From the NCBI GenBank assembly GCA_023701135.1, contig JAMPXP010000002.1:62001-126000 (forward strand): 64,000 nucleotides of DNA. The letters run 5' to 3'. The stretch comes from Desulfobacula sp. GTDB taxonomy: Bacteria > Desulfobacterota > Desulfobacteria > Desulfobacterales > Desulfobacteraceae. The notes beneath the pieces are model-generated. The model was given only the letters and a program-made list of their open reading frames with translations, was not told where the DNA came from and made no database searches. The position numbers were made by a program, and so were the translations under genes. This document shows positions 48,113 through 56,555 of the stretch, in pieces. The stretch's first letter is position 1. Every line of letters starts with the position of its first letter.

Positions 48113-48787
48113 TTAAATAATTCCCGACTCCGACAGGTCCTGAAGTCCTTCCATATCCTTGATGACAATGGTTTTGGTCTGAACCTCAATCAGAGAAGAA
48201 TCCATCATTTTTTTTAATACCCGGGAAACGGTCTCCGGGGTTGTGCCGATCAGATTGGACAATTGGGCCTTGGAAATGGGGAGGGTTATTTTTTTGGTGT
48301 TTTTCTGCTCTTTTGAAAGGGTGAGAATATAAGCTGAAAGCCTTGCCGGAACTTCTTTCAGGCTTAAGTTTTCAATCTGTACGGTGAATTCCCTGAGCCG
48401 TCTTGAAAGATCTGCCAGAAGGTTCATGCCAAGCCCCGGCGTGCTCGTGATGAGGCTGACAAATTTTTCCCGGGGAAGAAAAAGGATACTGGATTTTTCA
48501 ATGGCCATGGAGGATGCCGGAAAATTTTTTCCCTCAAAGACCGGAACCTCACCGAAAGTATGACCCGGACCATAGATATGAAGAATCTGTTCTTTTCCTT
48601 CAAAGGACAGCTTGAATACTTTGACGGTCCCCTGTTCCACCATATAAAACCCATTGCCTTTGTCCCCTTCGTGAAAGATCATCTCTCCTTTATCAAAGTT
48701 AAGGGTGGAGGCCGCAGTGGCAATTTTCGAGAGGTGGTCATCGGACAGACCTGAAAAAAGAGGGATTGTTTTCAGCTTTTGGATCAT
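48113..48787 (-). CDS. hcpR: Crp/Fnr family regulator, HcpR-like
   Basis: 224 residues from ATG 48787 (MIQKLKTIPLF), with GAGGAG upstream; longer frames are not supported. cAMP-binding-type N-terminal beta-barrel (about 8-125: FHEGDKGNGFYMVEQG, GHTFGEVPVFEG) and a C-terminal winged helix with LIGTTPETVSRVLKKM as recognition helix. No N-terminal cysteine cluster as in Fnr. It is divergent from hcp, next to a TTGAT-CCAT-GTCAA palindrome. HcpR as hcp regulator is known in sulfate reducers; assignment is by context. Confidence 0.82.
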   Translation of the reverse strand: MIQKLKTIPLFSGLSDDHLSKIATAASTLNFDKGEMIFHEGDKGNGFYMVEQGTVKVFKLSFEGKEQILHIYGPGHTFGEVPVFEGKNFPASSMAIEKSSILFLPREKFVSLITSTPGLGMNLLADLSRRLREFTVQIENLSLKEVPARLSAYILTLSKEQKNTKKITLPISKAQLSNLIGTTPETVSRVLKKMMDSSLIEVQTKTIVIKDMEGLQDLSESGII

Positions 48788-48856
48788 CTGTGCTCCTCGG
48801 TCGGTAAACTCAACGCGCCGGGCTGTTTTTACAAAAATTAAAAAAAAATAGATTAC

Positions 48857-48870
48857 TTGATCCATGTCAA
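48857..48870. promoter_or_regulatory. Crp/Fnr-type operator upstream of hcp
   Basis: TTGATCCATGTCAA, a palindrome with one mismatch (TTGAY-N4-GTCAA), like FNR/HcpR sites. It is 17 bases before a TATAAT at 48888-48893. A class II activation layout is plausible; the hcpR start is 70 bases to the left. Confidence 0.7.
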
Positions 48871-48887
48871 GGAGTTCTGCCTGTTTT

Positions 48888-48893
48888 TATAAT
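48888..48893 (+). promoter_or_regulatory. -10 element of hcp promoter
   Basis: TATAAT at 48888-48893, with the palindrome standing where a -35 would be and no good -35 hexamer, which suits an activator-dependent promoter. Confidence 0.6.
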
Positions 48894-48954
48894 AATTTGA
48901 AGCCGTAATGTAAAGTTCAATTGTTTGATTAACCCAAAAAGAAGGAGATGTTCA

Positions 48955-50598
48955 ATGTTCTGCTTTCAATGTCAGGAAACGGCAAAAAACCAGGGATGCA
49001 CCATCAAGGGAATGTGCGGAAAAGAAGGAAGCACGGCGGATCTTCAGGATCTGTTGATCTATAACCTCAAGGGAATTGCGGTGATTGCGAGTAAAGCCAG
49101 GGCCGCCGGGCTCCAGGTGCCGGAGAAAACAGGGCTGTTCATTGCCCAGGCCCTCTTTACCACCATTACCAATGCCAATTTTAATGATGAAAACATTATC
49201 AACTGGATCAACAGGGCCCAGGCTGTAAAAAAAGAATTGTTTGAATCGGTCAAGGGAAAGATCGGGTCCGACCTCCATGAAAGCGCTGTCTGGTATTCCA
49301 ATGATGTGTCGGAATTCAAGGCAAAGGCGGCCGGTGTGGGCGTACTGGCAACGGCCCATGAAGATGTGAGATCCCTTAGAGAATTGCTTGTTCTCGGGCT
49401 GAAGGGAATTTCAGCCTATGCAGATCATGCCGCCGTACTGGGGGTGACAAAGCCGGAAATCTGGAATTTTCTCTATGACGGACTTGCCTCCACGACCCAG
49501 GACCTGTCCGTGGATGAAATGGTGGGCCTGGTGCTGAAGGCCGGTGAAATCGCCGTTACTACCATGGCTGCCCTGGACAGCGCCAATACAACGGCCTATG
49601 GCAACCCTGAACTGACGGAAGTCAATATCGGCGTGGGAACGAATCCTGGAATATTGATCTCCGGGCATGATCTTAAAGATATGGAAGAACTGTTAAAACA
49701 GACCCAGGGTACAGGCGTGGATGTGTATACCCATGGTGAGATGCTGCCGGCCAATTATTACCCGGCCTTTAAACAATATTCCCATCTCAAGGGAAATTAC
49801 GGTGGTTCCTGGTGGCACCAGAATGAGGATTTCGAAACCTTTAACGGGCCGGTTCTCATGACCACCAACTGCATCATTCCCATGAAAAGCAAAAACACCT
49901 ACCTGAACCGGCTGTTTACCACCGGCGTGGTGTCCTATCCCGGCGCCGTCCATGTCCCGGAACGGGTCATCGGCAAGGCCAAGAATTTTTCCGGGATCAT
50001 TGCCCTGGCCAAGACCTGCAAGGCCCCCGAAGAACTGGAAACCGGAAAGATTGTCGGCGGGTTTGCCCACAACCAGGTGCTGGCCCTGGCGGACAAGGTG
50101 GTGGATGCGGTAAAATCCGGGGCCATCAAACGGTTTGTGGTCATGGCCGGGTGCGACGGCCGCCAGAAGGGAAGAAATTATTTTACGGAAGTGGCGGAAG
50201 CGCTTCCAAAGGATGCCGTCATCCTGACGGCGGGCTGCGCCAAATACCGGTACAACAAACTGAACCTGGGGGATATCGGCGGGATTCCAAGGGTTCTGGA
50301 TGCCGGCCAGTGCAACGACTGCTATTCCCTGGCCGTGATCGCCCTGAAACTCAAGGAAGTCTTCGGCCTTGAAAGCATCAATGACCTGCCGCTGTCCTTT
50401 GATATCGGCTGGTATGAGCAGAAAGCCGTGGCCGTTCTTCTGGCCCTGCTGCACCTGGGCGTCAAGGGCATCCGTCTCGGACCCACGCTGCCGGCCTTTG
50501 TTTCCCCGGCCGTACTGGATGTGCTGGTGAAGAATTTTGATATCAAACTCATTACCGAGCCCGGGGCCGATGTTGCGGCCATCATGCAGGGAAAATAA
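48955..50598 (+). CDS. hcp: Hydroxylamine reductase / hybrid-cluster protein
   Basis: Hcp reduces hydroxylamine to ammonia in vitro and is proposed to reduce nitric oxide in vivo. 547 residues from ATG 48955 ([12 protein letters not shown]), with AAGGAG upstream. The N-terminal cluster ligands are C3, C6, C15 and C21. Further Cys/His/Glu ligands of the hybrid 4Fe-2S-2O cluster occur in the second half: [28 protein letters not shown] and KAVAV. Heads a four-gene unit with a Crp/Fnr-type site upstream. Cytosolic, oxygen-sensitive. Confidence 0.95.
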   Translation: MFCFQCQETAKNQGCTIKGMCGKEGSTADLQDLLIYNLKGIAVIASKARAAGLQVPEKTGLFIAQALFTTITNANFNDENIINWINRAQAVKKELFESVKGKIGSDLHESAVWYSNDVSEFKAKAAGVGVLATAHEDVRSLRELLVLGLKGISAYADHAAVLGVTKPEIWNFLYDGLASTTQDLSVDEMVGLVLKAGEIAVTTMAALDSANTTAYGNPELTEVNIGVGTNPGILISGHDLKDMEELLKQTQGTGVDVYTHGEMLPANYYPAFKQYSHLKGNYGGSWWHQNEDFETFNGPVLMTTNCIIPMKSKNTYLNRLFTTGVVSYPGAVHVPERVIGKAKNFSGIIALAKTCKAPEELETGKIVGGFAHNQVLALADKVVDAVKSGAIKRFVVMAGCDGRQKGRNYFTEVAEALPKDAVILTAGCAKYRYNKLNLGDIGGIPRVLDAGQCNDCYSLAVIALKLKEVFGLESINDLPLSFDIGWYEQKAVAVLLALLHLGVKGIRLGPTLPAFVSPAVLDVLVKNFDIKLITEPGADVAAIMQGK

Positions 50599-50604
50599 AC
50601 CATG

Positions 50605-50635
50605 GGCCGGTGCATGAATGAATCATGCACCGGCC
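50605..50635. terminator. Perfect hairpin between hcp and the HD gene
   Basis: GGCCGGTGCATGA and TCATGCACCGGCC form a 13-bp stem with loop ATGAA, without a T-run. It may be a processing or stabilising hairpin rather than a terminator. Confidence 0.5.
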
Positions 50636-50672
50636 GTTACCCGAAACCCTTGATTCAATAAAGGAGGCACCC

Positions 50673-51407
50673 ATGAAATGCCCGGGACAGGATACCCAAT
50701 ACTGGAATGAAGAAGCCATTTTCGAAACCGAATGTCCGGAATGCGGCCATCCCATGGAGTTTTTCAAGGATGACGCCACCCGGAGATGCGCTCATTGCCA
50801 TAAAAAAATCGTGAATCCGAAAATGGATTTCGGCTGCGCCTCCTATTGCAAATTTGCAGAACAATGCCTGGGCACTTTGCCGGAAGAATTTGTGGCCAAA
50901 CGGGATGACCTTTTTAAGGACCGGGTGGCCGTTGAAATGAAGCGGTATCTCGGCGCCGATTTCAAACGCATCGGGCATGCGGCCAAGGTGGCCAATTTTG
51001 CCGAAAAAATCGGTAAAAAGGAAAAGGCCAATCTTCCGGTGGTGCTCTGCGCGGCCTATCTGTATGACATCGGGGCTAAACAGGCCCTGGAAAAATACGG
51101 GTCCGATACCCCCGAATTCATTGAAAAGGAAAGCCCTGCCGTGGCCAGGGCCCTGATGGAAAAAATGGGCGCAAAACAGGACCTCATTGATGAGATCCTT
51201 GGCATCGTCGGAGACCACCAGCGCCCGGCCGGCCATGGGCGCCTGAATCATCAGATCGTCTATGATGCGGACCAACTGGCCTATATGTCGGCCTGCGAAC
51301 AAAAGGCAGGAGTTGAAGACCATGAATTTGCCGGCAAGCTGGACCGGATTTTTCTGACGGCGGCGGGCAAAGAACTGGCCAGACAGGTATTGGTTCAGAC
51401 AACATAA
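50673..51407 (+). CDS. Zinc-ribbon HD-fold protein with altered HD motif
   Basis: 244 residues from ATG 50673 (GGAGG upstream). The N-terminal part has CPECG and CAHC (zinc ribbon, residues 21-42), then further cysteines C55, C59, C65. The remainder resembles an HD-domain phosphohydrolase: KRIGHAAKVANFAEK (first His), AAYLYDIGAKQ, GDHQRP and DADQLA. In the core motif the normal HD is YD, so the metal-binding His is missing. Placed between hcp and a ferredoxin in one operon. Catalysis may be lost; role unknown. Confidence 0.75.
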   Translation: MKCPGQDTQYWNEEAIFETECPECGHPMEFFKDDATRRCAHCHKKIVNPKMDFGCASYCKFAEQCLGTLPEEFVAKRDDLFKDRVAVEMKRYLGADFKRIGHAAKVANFAEKIGKKEKANLPVVLCAAYLYDIGAKQALEKYGSDTPEFIEKESPAVARALMEKMGAKQDLIDEILGIVGDHQRPAGHGRLNHQIVYDADQLAYMSACEQKAGVEDHEFAGKLDRIFLTAAGKELARQVLVQTT

Positions 51408-51470
51408 AAATTTCTGCCGGATGATTTTAAAATCCATTATCCGGGCTGATCAATAAAAAAGGAGAGTCCC

Positions 51471-52217
51471 ATGAAAATCATGAGAAAGATCATCCAGATC
51501 GATGAAGAAAAATGCACGGGATGCGGCAATTGCGTCCTTGCCTGCGCCGAAGGGGCCATTCAGATTATCGACGGCAAGGCCAAGGTGGTTGCCGATAAAT
51601 ATTGTGACGGGCTTGGCGCCTGCATCGGAGACTGCCCCGAGGATGCCTTGAAAATCATTGAACGGGAGGCCGAGGACTTTGATGAAAAAGCCGTTGAAGC
51701 ATTGCTCAAGAGCCGGAAGGCTTCCCATCCAAAAGAAACGGAGCCTGCCGCCTGCGGCTGCCCTTCGGCGGCGGTAAAAACCTTTCACATGGCCGGAGCC
51801 GACCCCTGCGGGTGCGCCAACAAACCAACGGTCCAGACCACCGGCGGCAAGTCCGCCCTTGGCCACTGGCCTGTTCAGATCCGCCTGGTGCCGGCGGGAG
51901 CGCCCTTCCTGAAAGATGCGGACCTTTTAATTGCCGCCGATTGCGTGCCCGTGGCCTATCCCTCCTTTCACCAGGATTTTTTAAAGGGAAGGGCCGTCAT
52001 GATCGGCTGCCCCAAATTCGATAATGCTGAAGAATATGTGGAAAAGCTCTCCCAGGTATTCAAGGTATCCGGAATCAAGAGCATCACGTCCGTGGTCATG
52101 GAAGTTCCCTGCTGTTCAGCCCTGCCGGTCATTGTCAAAAAGGCCCTTGCCAAGGCCGGGGTGGAGATTCCCTTCAAGGAAGTGGTGGTCAGCGCCCGGG
52201 GGGAAATCCTTTCATGA
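51471..52217 (+). CDS. Two-cluster [4Fe-4S] ferredoxin-like protein
   Basis: 248 residues. An N-terminal ferredoxin domain has C15, C18, C21, C25 and a second motif C45-x5-C51-x3-C55. The middle is rich in Cys and Pro (CGCP, CGCA), and the C-terminal part has FLKDADLLIAADCVPVAYPSFH and VVMEVPCCSALP, which may ligate further metal. AAGGAG precedes the ATG, and the stop overlaps the next gene. Likely electron carrier or redox sensor in the hcp unit; no close family is named here. Confidence 0.8.
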   Translation: MKIMRKIIQIDEEKCTGCGNCVLACAEGAIQIIDGKAKVVADKYCDGLGACIGDCPEDALKIIEREAEDFDEKAVEALLKSRKASHPKETEPAACGCPSAAVKTFHMAGADPCGCANKPTVQTTGGKSALGHWPVQIRLVPAGAPFLKDADLLIAADCVPVAYPSFHQDFLKGRAVMIGCPKFDNAEEYVEKLSQVFKVSGIKSITSVVMEVPCCSALPVIVKKALAKAGVEIPFKEVVVSARGEILS

Positions 52218-52999
52218 GATGGTCCAGGGAAGCAGAGGCCGCCATTCAAAAAGTCCCCTTTTTTGTCCGGAAAAAAGTCATCCAAAGGGTTGAGGCCCAT
52301 GTGATGCAAAGCGGCAAAGCGCAGGTGGAGCTGTCGGATGTGGATGAGCTTAAAAAAAAATTTCTGTCCAAAGGCGGGATGGAAAAGGAGGTCAAAGGCT
52401 ATGAGATTGCCTCCTGCTTTGGCGGGTCCGGGTGTCCCAATGCGGCCAATCCGGTGGCCCGGCTCGCTGCGGATTTGGAAAAAATCTTTGAAAGGGAAAA
52501 CCTCCCGGGGTTTTTAAAATCCGTTGTCAAGGGAGATTTAAAATTTCATCATGAATTCCGGGTGTCGCTTTCCGAATGTCCCAATGCCTGTTCAAGGCCC
52601 CAGATCGCCGATATCGGCATCATGGGGGTGGTTCTGCCGGGAATTTCCGGTGAAGCCTGCTCCCTTTGCGGGTCCTGTGCGGAAGCCTGCGATGAAGGGG
52701 CCATAACCCTGGATACAAAAATTCAGCGGCCCATCATCCGTGAACCTCTCTGCCTCAACTGCGCCAAATGCATCAGGGTTTGCCCCACCGGAACCCTGAC
52801 CGGAACACAAAAAGGCTTTCGGGTCATGCTGGGAGGAAAGCTGGGACGCCACCCCAGACTGGCCATGGAGGTTCCGGGAATCCATTCCCATGATGAGGTA
52901 TTGGCAATACTCAAAAACTGCCTCAAATTTTATAAAAAAACCTCCAAAAAAGGTGAGAGATTTTCCCATCTTTTGTCTTCCCTAGATCAGATCCGTTAG
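52214..52999 (+). CDS. Small siroheme-reductase-like protein with PCP-red-like start and two [4Fe-4S]
   Basis: 261 residues. Residues 1-50 (MRWSREAEAAIQKVPFFVRKK) match the PCP_red-like helical domain. The siroheme/[4Fe-4S] cysteine pattern follows: C68-x5-C74 and C122-x3-C126 in CFGGSGCPN and SECPNACSRPQ, as in nitrite and sulfite reductases. A C-terminal ferredoxin domain has C149, C152, C155, C159 and C180, C183, C186, C190. Too small for a full sulfite reductase, so the substrate is unknown. It overlaps the ferredoxin gene (ATGA). NO, hydroxylamine or nitrite as substrate is inference from hcp. Confidence 0.78.
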   Translation: MRWSREAEAAIQKVPFFVRKKVIQRVEAHVMQSGKAQVELSDVDELKKKFLSKGGMEKEVKGYEIASCFGGSGCPNAANPVARLAADLEKIFERENLPGFLKSVVKGDLKFHHEFRVSLSECPNACSRPQIADIGIMGVVLPGISGEACSLCGSCAEACDEGAITLDTKIQRPIIREPLCLNCAKCIRVCPTGTLTGTQKGFRVMLGGKLGRHPRLAMEVPGIHSHDEVLAILKNCLKFYKKTSKKGERFSHLLSSLDQIR

Positions 53000-53211
53000 T
53001 CTGTAAAAAAATTTACCGGTATCAAAAAACAATAAAAGGGTCATCCCTGCTGAGGATATTTTTTTTGTATATCAAAGAAATTGGTTGCCTCATCAACAGG
53101 TTTATACCATACTACTCCGAAAATGGCTGAATTTTAGGGTAAATTTTTAAATATCATGATATTTGCTGCTGATTTGATTGTATTATTAATATTAACATAA
53201 GATTAGATTAC

Positions 53212-53664
53212 ATGGAACTATTTGAAAAGGTTATTGATTCGTCTATTGCATATCTCGTGGGCCGTACCTCCAGATCCATCATGAAAAGGTTGACCAATAA
53301 ATTCTCGGAGGCCGGGTTTGACGTGAGCTATGAGCAATGGAGCATTCTGGTTCATCTTTATCGGAGAGACGGGCAGACCCAGCAGGAACTGGCCAATATT
53401 GCCGTCAAGGACAAGGGCGCCATCACTCGGCTGTTGAATGTTCTTGAAAAGAAGAATATGGTTTTAAGGATTCCGGACAGGACGGATAAACGGAGCAAAC
53501 TGGTCTATCTGACCCATAAGGCCAAAGAATTCAAGACCGATCTCATTGACATTGTTGAGGATCTCTTGAAGGAGGCTGAAAAGGGAATCGAGCCGGATGA
53601 TATTATCCAGTGCAGGGCCACTCTGAATAAGATATTTACAAATTTTGATACGCTGAATCGTTAG
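53212..53664 (+). CDS. MarR family transcriptional regulator
   Basis: 150 residues with the winged-helix of MarR: SYEQWSILVHLYRRDGQTQQELANIAVKDKGAITRLLNVLEKKNMVLRIPDRTDKRSKLVYLT. The RD-type wing is intact (DRTDKRSKLVYL). Usually a ligand-responsive repressor. It follows the hcp operon by about 210 bp and converges with the response regulator at 53666 (1 bp gap). Its own target is unknown. Confidence 0.85.
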   Translation: MELFEKVIDSSIAYLVGRTSRSIMKRLTNKFSEAGFDVSYEQWSILVHLYRRDGQTQQELANIAVKDKGAITRLLNVLEKKNMVLRIPDRTDKRSKLVYLTHKAKEFKTDLIDIVEDLLKEAEKGIEPDDIIQCRATLNKIFTNFDTLNR

Positions 53665-53665
53665 A

Positions 53666-54304
53666 TCATAACTCCACAAGCTTGTTCTGGATCGCATATC
53701 TGGATAATTCAGCGTTATTTCTTAAATTTAATTTTTTTAAAATTCTGGATCGATAGGTATCCACTGTTTTAACACTGATATTATAGGAAACCGCAATTTC
53801 CCGGTTTGTGGCACCCATGGCCAGCCTTCTTAAGACCTGCAATTCCCTCATGGACAGGGATTCGGTAAGCGTCTGGGTTTTCGTGCCGCGGATCACCCGC
53901 AGGGCAAGGGCCTCACCGGCCTTTTCCGTAAGATACCTTCCGCCCCCATGGATTTTTTTAACCGCTGCCACCAGTTGCTCCGGAGCGGACTGTTTGGTGA
54001 CATATCCCATGGCCCCGGCTTCAATGGCCCTTATGACATATTGCTCTTCATCGTGCATGGTCAAAATCAGGACCGGTACGGTTGAACAATAATTCGTGAG
54101 CCTTGTAACCACCTCAAGGCCGTCCATTCCGGGCATGGAGATGTCAATGACAGCCACATCCGGTTTATAGTGCATGGCTTTATCCAGAGCGGTTTCCCCA
54201 TCTGCCGCCTCGGCAATTACTTCGATTTCATTGCTGTCTTCCAGAACTTTTCGCAATCCTTCCCTGACAATGCTGTGATCATCTGCAAGCAGAACTTTTA
54301 TCAT
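53666..54304 (-). CDS. NarL-type response regulator
   Basis: 212 residues. Receiver with acidic pair near 8-9 and Asp54 in VAVIDISMPGMDG, Lys in YVTKQS; C-terminal LuxR-type helix-turn-helix at about 145-205 (SMRELQVLRRLAMGATNREIAVSYN, SVKTVDTYRSRILKKL). Transcribed with the upstream kinase at 54308 (3 bp gap), so the two form a NarX/NarL-like pair. Target genes unknown. Confidence 0.9.
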   Translation of the reverse strand: MIKVLLADDHSIVREGLRKVLEDSNEIEVIAEAADGETALDKAMHYKPDVAVIDISMPGMDGLEVVTRLTNYCSTVPVLILTMHDEEQYVIRAIEAGAMGYVTKQSAPEQLVAAVKKIHGGGRYLTEKAGEALALRVIRGTKTQTLTESLSMRELQVLRRLAMGATNREIAVSYNISVKTVDTYRSRILKKLNLRNNAELSRYAIQNKLVEL

Positions 54305-54307
54305 GGC

Positions 54308-56425
54308 TTATCCTTTCACTTTTACCTTACAGCAGACGGTTGTTCCATGGGCGGGTAGAGAAGAGATGTCCAGTTTCCCGCCCACAAGACTGGCCCTCTC
54401 TTTCATCCCTTCAAGACCAAAGCGCTTTACCCCTTTATGGCCCAGGGGATCAAACCCGTTACCGTTATCCGCTATGGTCAGAACAATACCTTCTTCATCG
54501 GCTGTGAGTTCAACCGTGATGGTGGTGGCCCCGGAATGCCGCAGGGCATTGGTTACAGCTTCCTGGCCGATCCGGTAAAGGGCTGTGGCCAGGGTATCGT
54601 CAATCTTTGGAATGATTCCGCCTTTGAAAACGCAGGACACATCAGATCTTTTTTCAAAATCCGCCAAAAGGGATTCCAAGGCGTCGGAAAGGCCCAGATC
54701 ATCCAGAACCCTGGGCCTCAAGCGATAGGCCATGGCCCTGACATCATTGATGGTATCATCAATCAGGGAGCACATTTTCAGGACCCTGCCCTGGGCCTCC
54801 GGATGAACTCCGGAAAGAATTTTTTCAATCCATACGGCATCAATTCTCAAGGCTGTCAGCACCTGCCCGAGATGGTCATGAAGCTCCCGGGCAACCAGGG
54901 CCTTTTCCCTTTCCTGGGAGGCAATGATATTCTTGGATAGGTTTTTCAGGTTATTCTGGGTCTTTTCAAGCTGGGTTGTCCGCTTTTTCACCTGCTGTTC
55001 CAGGTCAAGAGAATACTGGGAGAGTTTTTCCTTTGCAATCTGCAATTCTTTCCGGTCCCGGTTTTTTTCCGTAACATCAACGCTGACGGCAAGAGATCGG
55101 ATAATTTTTCCGGTTTCATCTCTGACCCCATAGCAGGACAGCATGATATCCATGATCTCCCCGTTTTTTCGGACATAGGAATAGGGGATATCTTTACAAA
55201 AACCGGTTCTGAAAAATTCGGGGAAGACCACGGAAATGGCATATTTCCGCGACTCAGGCGTGAAAAAGCTGATGAGCTGTTTGCCGACCACTTCTTCTCT
55301 GTCATATCCCATCATTTCCACCCAGTGATCGGAAACGTGGACAATGGCGCCTTCGGTGTCTATTGAGTGGAGCATGACCGGGGTTTTATGATAGATATAC
55401 CGGTATCTCTCTTCGCTGAGTCTTAATTCTTTTTCAGCTTTTTTCCGTTTGGTGATTTCCTTGATTCCCAGATGGTAAAGGATCAATACCAGGATCCCGG
55501 TCAATATCAGGATGGAGGTGATGGCAGGCCCGATCACCCGGAAAAAGGGTTCTGACAGGAGTTTTCCAATGTCTTTGTAATTTCTAAGGCTGATGATTTT
55601 CCAGGCTGGATAATTTTTCACATCCAGGCTGGAAAAAAGATATTTTTCCTGGTTCTTATCAATTACCTCTCCTTTGGGGGTTCTTGAAAATCCGGTGGAG
55701 GGCCATGGCCCAGCGCCAAACTGCCTTGAATCTATAATCTGCCGGGTCTTTTCTTCTTCTGTTTCAAATAGAAGTTTAAACCGGAATTCATCCCTGTTTG
55801 AAATGAAAATAAGGCCATTGGGGTCCACGAAAAAAAGGATCTCATCGGAAGCCCGAAACAGTTTTGTTTCGACAAATTCTGCCGACGCCTTGATGACGGC
55901 AACACCGATAATTACGGTTTGTGACGCATCATAAACCGGATGCGAGTGGTAGACCCCCCTTATTCTGGAAGTTGTGCCCAGGGCCAGATAGGTTGCCGGA
56001 ATACCGTTAACAGCGTTTTGAAAATAGGGCCTGAAAGAAAAATCATTTCCCACAAAGCTGCTTTCCGTATTTCGATTGCTGGAACAAAGGGTGATTCCGT
56101 TTTTATCCATGAGATAGCTGACTTCAAGGCCAAGGGATGCGGTAAAATGATCAAGAATCCGGTTTGCATGGTCAATGGAATCGGGACCAGGGGTTTCAAG
56201 GGCGGTTCTTAATTCTTTTATTCCGGAAAGGGTCCTGACCGGTTTTTTATGTTCGGAAAGATAGAAAGAAAGCTGGTCTGCCAACAGATTGAGGCGTGAC
56301 AAGGCATCGGTTTCAATTTTTTCCAGGGCTGAACTTCTAAAGGAATGATAGTATAAAAAACCGCCGGCTGAAGCCGATAAAAAAGCCAATAAGGAAAGAA
56401 TCAGTATGATGATCCGGAGTCTCAT
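54308..56425 (-). CDS. Membrane sensor histidine kinase, dCache-PAS-HisKA_3
   Basis: 705 residues. Transmembrane segment 1 about 5-25, a large periplasmic dCache-like domain about 30-292 (ALGTTSRIRGVYHSHPVYD, as in DctB-type sensors of C4-dicarboxylates), transmembrane segment 2 about 296-319, PAS about 335-455, coiled coil, HisKA_3 with His516 in LVARELHDHLGQVL and a HATPase (ALRHSGATTITVEL, DNGNGFDPLG). Sits with the LuxR-type regulator at 53666. The ligand may be a small organic acid, by analogy with DctB. Confidence 0.9.
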   Translation of the reverse strand: MRLRIIILILSLLAFLSASAGGFLYYHSFRSSALEKIETDALSRLNLLADQLSFYLSEHKKPVRTLSGIKELRTALETPGPDSIDHANRILDHFTASLGLEVSYLMDKNGITLCSSNRNTESSFVGNDFSFRPYFQNAVNGIPATYLALGTTSRIRGVYHSHPVYDASQTVIIGVAVIKASAEFVETKLFRASDEILFFVDPNGLIFISNRDEFRFKLLFETEEEKTRQIIDSRQFGAGPWPSTGFSRTPKGEVIDKNQEKYLFSSLDVKNYPAWKIISLRNYKDIGKLLSEPFFRVIGPAITSILILTGILVLILYHLGIKEITKRKKAEKELRLSEERYRYIYHKTPVMLHSIDTEGAIVHVSDHWVEMMGYDREEVVGKQLISFFTPESRKYAISVVFPEFFRTGFCKDIPYSYVRKNGEIMDIMLSCYGVRDETGKIIRSLAVSVDVTEKNRDRKELQIAKEKLSQYSLDLEQQVKKRTTQLEKTQNNLKNLSKNIIASQEREKALVARELHDHLGQVLTALRIDAVWIEKILSGVHPEAQGRVLKMCSLIDDTINDVRAMAYRLRPRVLDDLGLSDALESLLADFEKRSDVSCVFKGGIIPKIDDTLATALYRIGQEAVTNALRHSGATTITVELTADEEGIVLTIADNGNGFDPLGHKGVKRFGLEGMKERASLVGGKLDISSLPAHGTTVCCKVKVKG

Positions 56426-56555
56426 GAACGAACTATACCCGCAGGCGTTTGGTTTTTCAATACGTTTGCGGTATTATGAGGATAAACCTTAATGGCTTGC
56501 TTCGGTTTTAGGCGGTATGGTAAAAGGGTGATAAAATATCAGGGAGGGTTCCATA

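Noticed and set aside
53000-53211. Small gene or RNA between the hcp unit and MarR gene
   Set aside because: No frame or clear stem-loop; an AT-rich gap likely holding the marR promoter.
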